A DNA stretch of 64,000 nucleotides, from assembly GCF_042652345.1 (NCBI RefSeq), contig NZ_JBHSJJ010000008.1, positions 62,001 through 126,000 on the forward strand, given 5' to 3'. The notes under the pieces were generated by a model. It was not told the DNA's origin. It saw only the letters and a program-made list of their open reading frames with translations, and searched no databases. A program made the position numbers and the translations under genes. Position 1 is the stretch's first letter, and each line of letters opens with the position of its first letter. Source of the DNA: Negadavirga shengliensis (GTDB lineage: Bacteria; Bacteroidota; Bacteroidia; Cytophagales; Cyclobacteriaceae). Shown piece after piece: positions 35,219 to 44,859 of the stretch.

Positions 35219-38200
35219 ATGTTTTTAAATTTGATACTGAATCCGATCAGCCTAAAAATGCATTATAAACTGGTTTGTTTGTTTGTTTTTGCCTTCCTTT
35301 TCTCAGTTGATCCCGCAGCCGGACAGGAAAGTGGGAGCATGTTGTTCAAAAAACTGGAAGGGGACAAGGCACTTTCCAATGGCGACGTTCAGGCTATTTT
35401 TAAGGACCAGGACGGTTTGATGTGGTTTGGCACAGCAAATGGGTTGAATCGCTATGACGGCACGTCCATGCGCACGTTTTTGAGTGATGATGCGGATTCT
35501 TCCGCTCTAAGCCAGAACTCCATCTTCAGGATATATGAGGGGCCGGAGGGGAATCTTTGGTTGAAAAATTTCAACCGCATTTTTAACGTATACCTCAAGG
35601 AAGAAGAAATATTTGAAAGAAGTCTGGGGCGTATGGCACAGAAGTACCAGCTGAAAAGTGAACAGGTAAAGATGGTTTTTAAGGATTCCAAAGGCAGATA
35701 TTGGTTTGTCCATCCATTTGAAGGAATGACGCTTTATGACCCGTCCAACAAGAAAGCCACTTATTTTGCCCAGAATTCTTCCATCCAAGGTAGTTTAAGT
35801 TACAACCACGTTTCCTATATCGATGAAGCTCCCGATGGCGATTTTTGGGTGGTTTATCAAAACGGCGCTGTGGATGTGCTGGATTCGGAAAACCTTACCG
35901 CGGTTAAAAGCTACAAGGCGGATAAGTTTCTGGATCCCGCCTTGAGCTACCAACTGGAGATATTTATGGATGAGGACGGGGATGCCTGGATATTTTGTCC
36001 GGACTATGCGTTAGGTCTCGCGCATATTTCCACTTCCACGTCTTCGATCCGGTATATCAATGACACGTCTTCTGTTTTTAGGCTGAATAATCCGCTGATA
36101 CAAAGCATCATGGAATATCCAAAGGGTAAGATTTGGGTGGGCACTGATCACGGCGGGATCAACCTGATAGACAAGCATAATCAAAGTGTGAGCTATATTC
36201 TTCACCAGCCGGAGGAGCCGAGAAGTATCTCTCATAATGCGGTGTATGCCTTATACAGAGACGAACAGGATGTCATTTGGATAGGTACCCATAAAAAGGG
36301 GATTCATTTATACCATTCCAGCATTTCCCGGTTTGATCTGGTAAGAAGGGATATGCAGCAAACAAGCCCCTTACCCTTCAATGATGTGAATGCTTTTGAG
36401 GAGGATCAAAACGGTTATTTATACATAGGTTCCAATGGAGGGGGGCTTTGGAAGTACGATCCAGTAAACAAAACTTCCCATGATGTATTTCCTGTCACCG
36501 GTCCGGGACTCCAACCCGGAGAGGTAATCGTAGATATGAAAATGGATAGGGATGGCATGCTTTGGATCGGGACTTACCAAAATGGCCTCTATGCATATGA
36601 TGGGGATTCATTCAAACATTTCACGGCGGATTTGTTAAAACCCGGTTCATTGAGGGATAACAATATCTGGAAGATTTTTGAAGACAGCAAGGGAAGATTA
36701 TGGGTAGGCACGCTCAGGGAAGGCCTTCACTTGTATGACCGGACAACTGAAAAATTCATCCACTTTCCGGCGGATGGAGAGGAATTTCCTTTGAGCAACA
36801 AGTACGTCACGGCACTTTTGGAGGATGAAAAAGGCAACATTTGGGTTGGGGGTAACAATGGTATTGATGTATTCAATATAGACAATGGCTTCCATAAGTT
36901 TTTCTCCGGTAAAAGTGATGATGTTTCAGGGCTTAGTATAAAGTATGTCACGGAACTTGCCAAAGATCATGAAGGCATCATTTGGGTGACAACAAGCAAG
37001 GGCTTGGCTTACTATGATAGAAGGAAAGACCGCTTTGTCAGCTTTAACAAAGCAAAGGGGCTGCCTAATGAATACCTGATTTCGGTGCTGGCAGAAAAAA
37101 ACGGCAATCTCTGGATAAGTTCCCAGGGCGGTTTAATCCATGCCAATGTAGACCGGACGGGAGATGTTTTTGAACTGGAATTTGGTCATTTTGATGAGGG
37201 AGACGGGTTGCAAAGCGCCTATTTCAATAAAAACGCCGCCTTTGCTTCCAAAAAGGGTAATTTTTATTTTGGAGGGTCAAACGGATTCAATGTATTGGAT
37301 CCTGAAGCGTTTAATTTCAATACCTCTGAGCCAAAGGTGGTGTTTACTGAATTTCAATTATTCAACCAGCCGGTGGCTGTCCATGAAGAGATAAATGGAA
37401 GATCCCTCCTTTCCTCTTCCTTGAATCAAGCTGAGAAAATCCAACTCAGGCATCATGAAAATATTTTCTCCGTTTCTTTTTCAGCACTTAATTATTTCAA
37501 TCCTGCTAAAAGCAGGTTCTTATATAAACTGGAAGGTTTCAATGAGGAATGGATAATGTTGCAAACACCTCCTTTCAAGGTGACCTATACCAACCTGGAT
37601 CCCGGGAACTATAGACTGGTTGTGAAGGCAACTAATATTGACGGTATTTTGGGAAATGATGAATACAGTCTAAGGATTGAAATAAAAGCTCCCTTTTGGA
37701 AGACGCCTTTGGCTTATGTAGGTTATTTTATTTTGTTTTTCATCCTGTTCATTTTGGCCTGGCGATGGTTTGTGGCCAGGGAAAGGGAGAGGTTGAAACG
37801 GCAGGACGAGTTGAAGGAAAGCAGGAGACTTGCTGAACTGGATAAAATGAAGACCAGGTTTTTTACCAATGTCAGCCATGAGTTCAGGACCCCCTTGACC
37901 CTTATTCTGGCTCCCGTGGAGAAATTGCTTCAGGACAGACCGGATTCTCCGGAAGTATTCCAATATCAAACTATTCAAAAAAATGCAAAAAGGCTGTTGT
38001 TACTCATCAACCAACTCCTGGACATCAAAAATATTGAAAAAGAAGGGTTGAAACTCAGTCCGTCAGAAGGTGATATCATCGCTTTCGTTGAAGAAAATGT
38101 AAAATCCTTTCAGGGCATTTCACAGAAAAAGAACATCGATCTTTCTTTTTCCTCAAACGTCCGTTCCATTTCCACCACTTTTGATCCCGATAAACTGGAA

Positions 38201-39376
38201 AAGATTGTGTTCAACTTCTTGTCCAACGCGTTCAAGTTTACGCCGGATGGAGGAAGCATACATGTGGAGCTGGAATTTTCCCAACGTGGAAATGCAGAGG
38301 GAATGCTTGCCATCCGGTTTGAGGATAACGGTATAGGGATTGATGATAAGCATATTGATAAAATATTTGATAGGTACTTCACCATGGAATCAGAAAACAA
38401 CCAAGGCACCGGTATCGGCCTGTCCTTGGCCATGGAATTTACGAAGTTGCATAAAGGTACCATTGAAGTTAAAAGCAAGAAGGGTGAAGGAAGCGTCTTT
38501 GAGGTTCGGCTGCCCTTAAAGGTAGATGAAAACATCTTGGTATGGGAAAAATACGCCGTGGACAATGGCAAAGAGTCATTGTTTTCTTTGGGTGATTCAC
38601 CCGAAAATACCGTAAAGCCAAGTATCCTTATTGTGGAAGATAACGAAGAGCTCAGACAGTATCTGAGCGAAGTCTTAAGAAGGGAATACAATGTTTTGCA
38701 AGCCTCTCATGGGAAAGAAGGTTTGGAAATAGCGCTTCATTATATCCCCGATCTGGTGATATCGGACCTTTTGATGCCGCATATGGATGGGGCGACGCTT
38801 TGCAAGCAGATCAAGACCAATATCAAGACTTCTCATATTCCGGTAATATTGCTGACCGCAAAAACCTCAGAGGAAGATCAGTTACAGGGGATTGACTCTG
38901 GCTGTAATTTGTACATGCATAAACCTTTCAATCTGGAAATTCTCGCTTCAAGTATTCATAATTTATTGTCGGAAAGGGAAAGATTGCAAAAGCATTACCG
39001 GAAGAAGATTACGGTGGATACCAGCGAGGAAGAGCTTGAATCATTGGATGACAGACTGATTCAGAATGCAGTGGCTATCGTAGAGAAAGAGATTGATAAC
39101 CCAGAGTTTTCTGTTGAGCAATTGAGCCGCGAATTGGGAATGAGCAGGGTTCACCTTTACAAGAAGATAAGCTCACTTACAGGAAACGGTCCTTTGGAAT
39201 TTATCAGAATGATCCGGTTGCAGCGTGCCGCCCAGCTGCTGGAAAAACATCAGTTTACCGTTTCCGAGATTGCCTATAAAGTAGGGTACAACAACGCCAA
39301 GTATTTTTCAAGGCATTTCAAGGCCACCTACGGCTCTCTTCCTTCCCAATATGTCAAGGACAAAAATACGGCGTGA
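35219..39376 (+). CDS. Hybrid two-component sensor/regulator (HTCS)
   Basis: 1385 residues from the ATG at 35219, which has GGAGG 8 nt upstream; the frame is open back to a GTG at 35153 overlapping crp, and another ATG at 35258 starts the signal peptide closely. Order: signal peptide; two-propeller Reg_prop sensor (about 30-760, repeated IWVGT/LWIGT blades); Y_Y_Y domain (about 765-825); membrane helix (830-852); HisKA with phospho-His 887 (NVSHEFRTPL); ATPase with DNGIGI and GTGIGLSLA; receiver with Asp near 1183 (VISDLLMPHMDG); AraC helix-turn-helix at the end. HTCS proteins sense glycan fragments in the periplasm and switch on utilisation loci. None lies beside it. Confidence 0.93.
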   Translation: MFLNLILNPISLKMHYKLVCLFVFAFLFSVDPAAGQESGSMLFKKLEGDKALSNGDVQAIFKDQDGLMWFGTANGLNRYDGTSMRTFLSDDADSSALSQNSIFRIYEGPEGNLWLKNFNRIFNVYLKEEEIFERSLGRMAQKYQLKSEQVKMVFKDSKGRYWFVHPFEGMTLYDPSNKKATYFAQNSSIQGSLSYNHVSYIDEAPDGDFWVVYQNGAVDVLDSENLTAVKSYKADKFLDPALSYQLEIFMDEDGDAWIFCPDYALGLAHISTSTSSIRYINDTSSVFRLNNPLIQSIMEYPKGKIWVGTDHGGINLIDKHNQSVSYILHQPEEPRSISHNAVYALYRDEQDVIWIGTHKKGIHLYHSSISRFDLVRRDMQQTSPLPFNDVNAFEEDQNGYLYIGSNGGGLWKYDPVNKTSHDVFPVTGPGLQPGEVIVDMKMDRDGMLWIGTYQNGLYAYDGDSFKHFTADLLKPGSLRDNNIWKIFEDSKGRLWVGTLREGLHLYDRTTEKFIHFPADGEEFPLSNKYVTALLEDEKGNIWVGGNNGIDVFNIDNGFHKFFSGKSDDVSGLSIKYVTELAKDHEGIIWVTTSKGLAYYDRRKDRFVSFNKAKGLPNEYLISVLAEKNGNLWISSQGGLIHANVDRTGDVFELEFGHFDEGDGLQSAYFNKNAAFASKKGNFYFGGSNGFNVLDPEAFNFNTSEPKVVFTEFQLFNQPVAVHEEINGRSLLSSSLNQAEKIQLRHHENIFSVSFSALNYFNPAKSRFLYKLEGFNEEWIMLQTPPFKVTYTNLDPGNYRLVVKATNIDGILGNDEYSLRIEIKAPFWKTPLAYVGYFILFFILFILAWRWFVARERERLKRQDELKESRRLAELDKMKTRFFTNVSHEFRTPLTLILAPVEKLLQDRPDSPEVFQYQTIQKNAKRLLLLINQLLDIKNIEKEGLKLSPSEGDIIAFVEENVKSFQGISQKKNIDLSFSSNVRSISTTFDPDKLEKIVFNFLSNAFKFTPDGGSIHVELEFSQRGNAEGMLAIRFEDNGIGIDDKHIDKIFDRYFTMESENNQGTGIGLSLAMEFTKLHKGTIEVKSKKGEGSVFEVRLPLKVDENILVWEKYAVDNGKESLFSLGDSPENTVKPSILIVEDNEELRQYLSEVLRREYNVLQASHGKEGLEIALHYIPDLVISDLLMPHMDGATLCKQIKTNIKTSHIPVILLTAKTSEEDQLQGIDSGCNLYMHKPFNLEILASSIHNLLSERERLQKHYRKKITVDTSEEELESLDDRLIQNAVAIVEKEIDNPEFSVEQLSRELGMSRVHLYKKISSLTGNGPLEFIRMIRLQRAAQLLEKHQFTVSEIAYKVGYNNAKYFSRHFKATYGSLPSQYVKDKNTA

Positions 39377-39461
39377 TGACAACCCCCGCCGACAATGATT
39401 TAAAAAATCCTGTTCGTCAGGAGCAAACTCAAGGTTGATTTTACAGAAAAATGGGAAGGTG

Positions 39462-39496
39462 TTAAAACAAAAAAGCAACCTTTTAAAGGTTGCTTT
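39462..39496 (-). terminator. Intrinsic terminator of the cold-shock gene
   Basis: Near-perfect palindrome at 39472-39496 (AAAGCAACC arm and its complement) followed on the minus strand by TTTTGTTTT. It lies just past the stop at 39520. Confidence 0.8.
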
Positions 39497-39519
39497 CAAT
39501 TACTGATGTCAATGTTATG

Positions 39520-39717
39520 TTATGCGTTAACTACCTTCACATTCACCGCATTCAGACCTTTTCTTCCTTCTTTGAGGTCGAAGGATACATCATCGTCTTC
39601 TCTGATTTCGTCGATTAGACCAGAGACATGCACAAAATATTCTTTTGATGATTCATCATCAATAATAAAACCGAATCCTTTGGACTCATTAAAAAATTTA
39701 ACTTTTCCTGTGTTCAT
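39520..39717 (-). CDS. Cold-shock domain protein (CspA family)
   Basis: 65 residues, a single cold-shock domain. RNP1-like KGFGFI (residues about 13-18) and RNP2-like YFVHVSGL (about 27-34) are intact, preceded by GKVKFFNESKG. It binds single-stranded RNA or DNA. RNP2 usually reads VFVHFS; the Tyr start and the Val are mild variations common in Bacteroidota. It has its own terminator; an AT-rich leader of about 100 nt upstream could hold a cold-responsive 5' UTR, not verified. Confidence 0.93.
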   Translation of the reverse strand: MNTGKVKFFNESKGFGFIIDDESSKEYFVHVSGLIDEIREDDDVSFDLKEGRKGLNAVNVKVVNA

Positions 39718-39836
39718 AATTGTAATTAAATTGATTGTAATATTGGAAGTAAAGGTAAGGATTCTTTTTACAAAAAAAAGTGATTGATAAAATTATTTTT
39801 TGAAAATTAAAGATTTCTTAAAATACATTTTCAGCT

Positions 39837-39872
39837 AAAAAAGGGCAAAAAACGGTTTTTTTTGCCCTTTTG
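39837..39872 (-). terminator. Intrinsic terminator downstream of asnA
   Basis: Stem AAAAGGGCAAAAAA with TTTTTTGCCCTTTT flanking a short loop (CGG on the plus strand). On the minus strand it follows the asnA stop by about 45 nt and ends in a T run. Confidence 0.7.
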
Positions 39873-39918
39873 GTGCCCCTTTAAGAGCATATTTTTGGAT
39901 AATCTCAAAAGCCCGAAG

Positions 39919-40971
39919 TTATTTCATCAGTTTTATGCCTTCTTGAAGGCATTTTTCCACTTCTTCTTTAGGCCATATACCGGATTGTACCTCTCCTATA
40001 TGCCTTTTTCTCAGCAAAAACATGCAGGTTCTGGATTGCCCTATCCCTCCTCCTATGCTTTCGGGGAGATCTCCTTGTAACAGTTTTTTATGAAAAAACA
40101 GTTCTTTTCTTTTCTCTTCCCCGGCAATTTTCAGCTGCCTTTCCAGGGTAGGCGCATCCACCCTGATGCCCATGGAGGAAAGCTCGAAGCAATTTTCCAA
40201 AACCGGATTCCAAACCAGAATATCCCCGTTCAGGCCCTTAAACCCGTCTTCATTCTCACTGCACCAGTCGTCATAATCGGGAGCACGTCCATCATGCTTT
40301 TCTCCGTTGCTCAAGATACTTCCTATACCTATAAGGAATATGGCCCCATAGGCTTTGCAGGCTTCGTACTCCCTTTCTTTCGGACTTAAATCCGGATATT
40401 GTTGCACCAATTCTTCTGAATGGATAAAAGTAATTTCATCAGGTAAGACCGGTGTAATGTCTTCGAACTGATCATACACCATTTTTTCTATGTCCTTGTA
40501 AGTGTCATAGATGGCATTTACAGTATTTTTCAGGGATGAAAGGGTGCGTTCTTCGGCAGGTATTCTCTTTTCCCAGTCCCACTGGTCTACATATAATGAA
40601 TGCAGCGGTGAATAGTCCTCATCGGGACGCAGCGCCCGCATATCTGTAAAAATCCCTTCTCCCGGAGCTACCTCCAACTCAGCCAGTTGCCATCTTTTCC
40701 ATTTGGCGAGAGATTGTACCACTACGGCACGGGCATCATCCTGGTTCTTGATAGGGAATCCCACAGGCCTTTCCACACCGTTCAGGTCATCGTTGATTCC
40801 GGTGCCGTCAATAATGGCCAAAGGACAGGATACTTTAAACAAATTAAGCCTCTTGGCCATCAAAACCGGAAAATTGGTTTTGATCAAGTCAATGGCTTTT
40901 TCCGTTTCCCTTCTGTTCAGAATGCTTTCGTACTTCAGCGCACTGGTTTCTGTCATATTCATATGTTGCAT
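39919..40971 (-). CDS. asnA: Aspartate-ammonia ligase (asparagine synthetase A)
   Basis: 350 residues; makes asparagine from aspartate, ATP and ammonia in the cytoplasm. Class-II-synthetase-like fold. Recognisable pieces: PLAIIDGTGINDDLNGVERPVGF near residues 51-73 (core GTGINDDLNG), WKRWQLAE near 90, YVDQWDWEK near 128 and the C-terminal GIGQSRTCMFLLRKRHIGEV. The length and the SIGGGIGQSR active-site loop fit AsnA. A possible alternative start lies four residues in (MNMTETS). Confidence 0.94.
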   Translation of the reverse strand: MQHMNMTETSALKYESILNRRETEKAIDLIKTNFPVLMAKRLNLFKVSCPLAIIDGTGINDDLNGVERPVGFPIKNQDDARAVVVQSLAKWKRWQLAELEVAPGEGIFTDMRALRPDEDYSPLHSLYVDQWDWEKRIPAEERTLSSLKNTVNAIYDTYKDIEKMVYDQFEDITPVLPDEITFIHSEELVQQYPDLSPKEREYEACKAYGAIFLIGIGSILSNGEKHDGRAPDYDDWCSENEDGFKGLNGDILVWNPVLENCFELSSMGIRVDAPTLERQLKIAGEEKRKELFFHKKLLQGDLPESIGGGIGQSRTCMFLLRKRHIGEVQSGIWPKEEVEKCLQEGIKLMK

Positions 40972-41069
40972 TGTAATCGTGCAATAGAAACTATCGTCCG
41001 TTTTGAAATCGGCTCCAATATTAAGGAAAAGAATCCAATACTGGAAATCCGATGGGTCGTTAATTTGAT

Positions 41070-42215
41070 TTAATTCAGGAAGTTTATATAAACGGGTTTA
41101 TTAACATTCAACGTCATGTCAGTAGGCGTCAGTTTGCCGGTATCATCATCTTTTTCGAAAACCACTAGCTTACTGCTGTTCTGATTGCCGGCCAGCAGGT
41201 ATTTTCCGTCCGGCGTCAGGTTGAAATTTCTTGGAGCTTCCCCACCGGACGGAATGGTTTGGATGTGGGTGAGCCCACCATCATTTTGAGCTTGAAAAAC
41301 GATGATTTCATTGGCTTCGCCCCGATTGGATACATAAACAAAGCGGTCATCTTCAGTAATCCTTATCTCTGCTGCACCTACTTTCCCCTCAAATCCATCT
41401 TGAAGCAGGCTATGGGTCGCTATGTGCTCCAGTTTTCCGTCCAGGTATCCATATACACCAATTTCAGCGGTAATCTCATGGACAAGATAAAGACGGTCTC
41501 CTTTGGAGTTGAAAACAAGATGTCTGGGACCGGCCCCAGGACTTACTTTCAGCCTATAAAACGGTTCTTCAGCCACCGGCTTGTCATTTTGGGAATCAAA
41601 ATCGTAAACCACTACCTCATCAGTGCCCAAATCTGCGATCAACAGCCTGTGATCCTGGGGATGGAATATAGCAGCATGGACATGAGGTTGTTTTTGTCTA
41701 TTGGGGTTTACGCTGCTTCCTTGATGCTGGATGGTCTGTACGGCATCGGATAACCTGCCTTCCCGGCTTACGGGGATCACGGCAAAATTTCCCGAGGAAT
41801 AATTTCCTGCCACCAAAAACTTTTCCGAAGGGTCCATACTGACATAGCAGGGGTGTTCACCCTGGGAAGAAACAGAATTTATTTTACCGAACCTACCTTC
41901 TTTTAAAGCAAATGAAGAGACTTTACCTCCCTGTTCCCCTCCCGTTTCTTCTACGGAAAAAACGAGGTTTTGAGTCTTGTTCATGATGACAAAGGACGGA
42001 TTGTCAGGCTCCGGTGCGGTGGCCAATATCTCCAGTTTTTCCTGGTCCGGTGCGAAGTTCACTAGGTGGATGCCTTTCCTGTTTTCTTCGTTGTAAGTTC
42101 CAAGTAGGAATTGATAGTCAGTGGTCATACTGTTTTGGGTTTGTTCTTCCTTTTGCTCAGGGCTACCGCATGCAAGCAGCAATAAGCCGGCCATAACGGC
42201 AAGAAACTTATTCAT
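41070..42215 (-). CDS. Lactonase-family beta-propeller lipoprotein (6-phosphogluconolactonase-like fold)
   Basis: 381 residues. The start MNKFLAVMAGLLLLACGSPE (ATG complement of 42213-42215) carries a lipobox with Cys near residue 17, so it is exported and lipid-anchored. A seven-bladed Lactonase_7 propeller follows, with repeated ISxDGKY-type blades such as DRFVYVSNRGEANEI. The fold matches YbhE-type 6-phosphogluconolactonases, but an exported form cannot act on a cytoplasmic phosphorylated sugar; the substrate is open. Its start overlaps the mnhG stop by 8 nt, so it is read as the last gene of the antiporter operon. Confidence 0.82.
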   Translation of the reverse strand: MNKFLAVMAGLLLLACGSPEQKEEQTQNSMTTDYQFLLGTYNEENRKGIHLVNFAPDQEKLEILATAPEPDNPSFVIMNKTQNLVFSVEETGGEQGGKVSSFALKEGRFGKINSVSSQGEHPCYVSMDPSEKFLVAGNYSSGNFAVIPVSREGRLSDAVQTIQHQGSSVNPNRQKQPHVHAAIFHPQDHRLLIADLGTDEVVVYDFDSQNDKPVAEEPFYRLKVSPGAGPRHLVFNSKGDRLYLVHEITAEIGVYGYLDGKLEHIATHSLLQDGFEGKVGAAEIRITEDDRFVYVSNRGEANEIIVFQAQNDGGLTHIQTIPSGGEAPRNFNLTPDGKYLLAGNQNSSKLVVFEKDDDTGKLTPTDMTLNVNKPVYINFLN

Positions 42216-42591
42216 GGTCTGTGGATTTGATGGGTTTATCTTCACTTGACAGTTGATGTGTCTTAGGATCATATTTCCCCTTAAGATCATCAAATTTAGA
42301 ATTTTTCCAAAGTTTTACGCCGGTGAAATAAGAAGCCCGGCCAATCATATGGGCGCCGACAGGAGCGGTCAACAGCATAAAGAGGATGATGGCAAGCACT
42401 CTGGAAGTAATGGCACTGTCCTGAAAATAAAAGGCTGCAGCTCCTAAAATCAGGCCTATACCGAGGGTGGCAGCCTTGGTCGTTACCGATATCCTCAAGT
42501 ATAAATCCGGCATTCTTACCACTCCTATCGCTGCCAAAAGAATAAAAAGCGCTCCTAAGGAGCTTAGTCCTATGATCAATATTTCATTCAT
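42208..42591 (-). CDS. mnhG: Na+/H+ antiporter subunit G (MnhG/MrpG)
   Basis: 127 residues with three membrane helices. Typical start MNEILIIGLSSLGALFILLAAIGVVRMPDLYLR (given in part) and TKAATLGIGLILGAA near residues 38-52, then LTAPVGAHMIGRASYFTGVKLW near 80-101. The ATG at 42591 overlaps the mnhF stop by 8 nt; the open frame extends further upstream but is not needed. It is a subunit of the multi-component Mrp antiporter in the inner membrane. Confidence 0.9.
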   Translation of the reverse strand: MNEILIIGLSSLGALFILLAAIGVVRMPDLYLRISVTTKAATLGIGLILGAAAFYFQDSAITSRVLAIILFMLLTAPVGAHMIGRASYFTGVKLWKNSKFDDLKGKYDPKTHQLSSEDKPIKSTDHE

Positions 42592-42859
42592 TTTTTTCTC
42601 TTTTTTCCATGTAATAAGAAAATGCCACCGTACCCAGAAATGCAATCAGGGCCATGATCATGGCAATATCCAGGAAGGTGGGTTGGTCCGTGTGGATACT
42701 GTAGATGGAAATGATCCCTATACCGGTGGTTAGCAGTAAATCCAGGGATACCACACGGTCGGACAAAGTGGGGCCTTTAAGGAACCTGACGAATATGATC
42801 AGCGTGGAAAGGGCCAGAACCGGCAATATCACATAATATAAATAGTCGTATAGGCTCAT
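42584..42859 (-). CDS. mnhF: Na+/H+ antiporter subunit F (MnhF/MrpF)
   Basis: 91 residues, three helices. GPTLSDRVVSLDLLLTTGIG (about residues 29-48) is the MrpF signature, including the conserved Asp. Overlaps mnhE by 4 nt and mnhG by 8 nt, indicating coupled translation. Subunit F is needed for assembly and activity in known Mrp systems. Confidence 0.9.
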   Translation of the reverse strand: MSLYDYLYYVILPVLALSTLIIFVRFLKGPTLSDRVVSLDLLLTTGIGIISIYSIHTDQPTFLDIAMIMALIAFLGTVAFSYYMEKREKNE

Positions 42860-43344
42860 CTTAATATTTCCAATAATTTCCTTTCAAAACCGTTCTTGAT
42901 GTTGGCAATAAACGTTTCTTTGTCATTCACATACATGGCATGTACATACAATACTTTTCGGTCATCCGACACATCCAGGCTCAAAGTCCCGGGCGTAAGG
43001 GTAATCAGGTTGGCCAACAGGGTGATTTCCAGGTTGCTTTTGGCGGTAAGGGGTATTTTTATAATCCCCGGTTTCATATAATATCTGGGCGTAATCACAT
43101 CATACGCCACCTGTACATTGGCTTTTATCAATTCATACAGGAAGAAGAAAATAAAAGCGACCAGCTTGGGTCCACGATAGAAGTATTTATCCTCTCTCCT
43201 GTTGGTTGTAATCAGCCACATAAGGACAAAGCTTAGCAGGAACCCAAAAACAAAATTCTCAAAGGTAAAAGCTCCCGTGACTGCCAGCCAAATGAAGGAG
43301 AGCAAAAGGTTACTTAGAAATCTGGTCTTAATCATGGTAGTCAA
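42856..43344 (-). CDS. mnhE: Na+/H+ antiporter subunit E (MnhE/MrpE)
   Basis: 162 residues. Two or three N-terminal helices (LLLSFIWLAVTGAFTFENFVFG, about residues 13-34, cited by its core), then VAYDVITPRYYMKPGIIKIPL near 79-99 and TLTPGTLSLDVSDDRKVLYVHAMYV, the MrpE signature. The start may be three codons later (MIKTRF). It lies 3 nt after mnhD and overlaps mnhF by 4 nt. Confidence 0.9.
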   Translation of the reverse strand: MTTMIKTRFLSNLLLSFIWLAVTGAFTFENFVFGFLLSFVLMWLITTNRREDKYFYRGPKLVAFIFFFLYELIKANVQVAYDVITPRYYMKPGIIKIPLTAKSNLEITLLANLITLTPGTLSLDVSDDRKVLYVHAMYVNDKETFIANIKNGFERKLLEILR

Positions 43345-43347
43345 TTC

Positions 43348-44859
43348 TTATAATGTCCCCAATACCGCGTCTATATAATTACGGGAATCCAATAGTTCTG
43401 AAGAAACTGTTTGTGCGACCCTGATCACCCATTCTGCACCAAAACCGGTGGCGAGTGAAACCAGTCCAAGCAGGGCAATGGAAATGATCATGGCTTGTTT
43501 TTTCAGGGGTTTCAGTTCATTAAAATATTTTACATGCTTCTTTTTTGGAAGATCGGGGCCTTCTTTCCAGAATACTTCGGCCCACAACCTGGCTATGATA
43601 ATTAAGGTAAGGAAACTTCCGAGGATAATAAAGCTAATTAGCCAGTAATTTGAGGTTTCGATACCTCCCTCAACCAGAAGAAGCTTTCCCCAGAATCCTG
43701 AAAGCGGGGGGATGCCGACCAGGGAAAACAAAGGTACCGCCATTAACAGGCTTAATTTTGGATATTGTTTATAAAACCCACCCAGTAACCTCATGCTGTA
43801 GGTGCCTTTGATTTTAAAGATCAGCCCGCTTGCCATGAACAAGTTAGTTTTGACGATGATGTCATGGACCAAATAGAAGATGGCACCGGTGATGGCAACT
43901 TCTGTATATATACCTAATCCGGCGACCATATAACCGATATGGCAAATGATCAGATAACTGAAGATTTTTCTGATATTATTTTGACCCAATGCCCCTATTC
44001 CCCCTGTAAGGATGGTCATGATAGCGATCACGGTAATCAATGTGGAGAGAAAAGCATCAGGTATGAATATCAGGGTAAAAACCCTTAAAAGTGCATATAC
44101 CCCCACCTTGGTGAGCAAGCCCCCAAAGATGGCGGAAATTGCCGGTGGAGGCGTATGATAAGAGGCGGGAAGCCAAAAATACAAGGGGAAGACGGCTGAC
44201 TTTATGCCAAAGCCCACGAGAAACAGTATGGCGGTAACATTGACCAAGCCCCGGTTTTCAATTTCACTTACTTTTAAAGAAAGATCGGCCATATTCAGGC
44301 TACCCGTCAAGCCATAAAGGATGGCGATGGCAGTGAGAAAGATCACTGAGGCCAACAGGTTCATGGTTACATATTTAATGGCACCTTCCAGCTGGGCTTT
44401 TTCCCCTCCAATGGTAATGAGGACAAAGGAAGAAATGATGATGATTTCGAACCATACGTACAGGTTGAAGATGTCGCCTGTCAGGAAGGCTCCGCTGAGC
44501 CCCATGAGGAGTAGGTGTAAAATCGGGAAATAACCGAACTTTATTCTGGCGTTTCGCACGCTGCCTACAGAGAAGACGGATACTGCCAGACCTGAGATGG
44601 CTGTCAGTACCACCATCATCGCACTGAAAGTATCCGCCACAAAACTGATACCAAAAGGAGCTTCCCAATTGCCCGCTTGCATGGTCTGTATACCGCCTGT
44701 CCTGACGCTTGCAAATAAGCTGACACTGATGATCAACGCGATCAGGGATCCGGTCACTGAGATCAGTTTTTGCAGGTTTTTGCGGGTCCAGCAGAACATC
44801 AGGATGACAGCGATAAAAAGCTGGAAAATTACAGGCAAAACAATGTACGGGTTACTCAT
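43348..44859 (-). CDS. mnhD: Na+/H+ antiporter subunit D (MnhD/MrpD)
   Basis: 503 residues, about 14 helices, homologous to the ND2/ND4/ND5 proton-channel subunits of complex I. Key segments: YVWFEIIIISSFVLITIGGE near residues 128-147 with the conserved Glu, GFGIKSAVFPLYFWLPASYH near 215-234 with the conserved Lys, and AIFGGLLTKVGVYALLR near 242-258 with a second Lys. It overlaps the end of mnhC by 4 nt. Confidence 0.93.
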   Translation of the reverse strand: MSNPYIVLPVIFQLFIAVILMFCWTRKNLQKLISVTGSLIALIISVSLFASVRTGGIQTMQAGNWEAPFGISFVADTFSAMMVVLTAISGLAVSVFSVGSVRNARIKFGYFPILHLLLMGLSGAFLTGDIFNLYVWFEIIIISSFVLITIGGEKAQLEGAIKYVTMNLLASVIFLTAIAILYGLTGSLNMADLSLKVSEIENRGLVNVTAILFLVGFGIKSAVFPLYFWLPASYHTPPPAISAIFGGLLTKVGVYALLRVFTLIFIPDAFLSTLITVIAIMTILTGGIGALGQNNIRKIFSYLIICHIGYMVAGLGIYTEVAITGAIFYLVHDIIVKTNLFMASGLIFKIKGTYSMRLLGGFYKQYPKLSLLMAVPLFSLVGIPPLSGFWGKLLLVEGGIETSNYWLISFIILGSFLTLIIIARLWAEVFWKEGPDLPKKKHVKYFNELKPLKKQAMIISIALLGLVSLATGFGAEWVIRVAQTVSSELLDSRNYIDAVLGTL

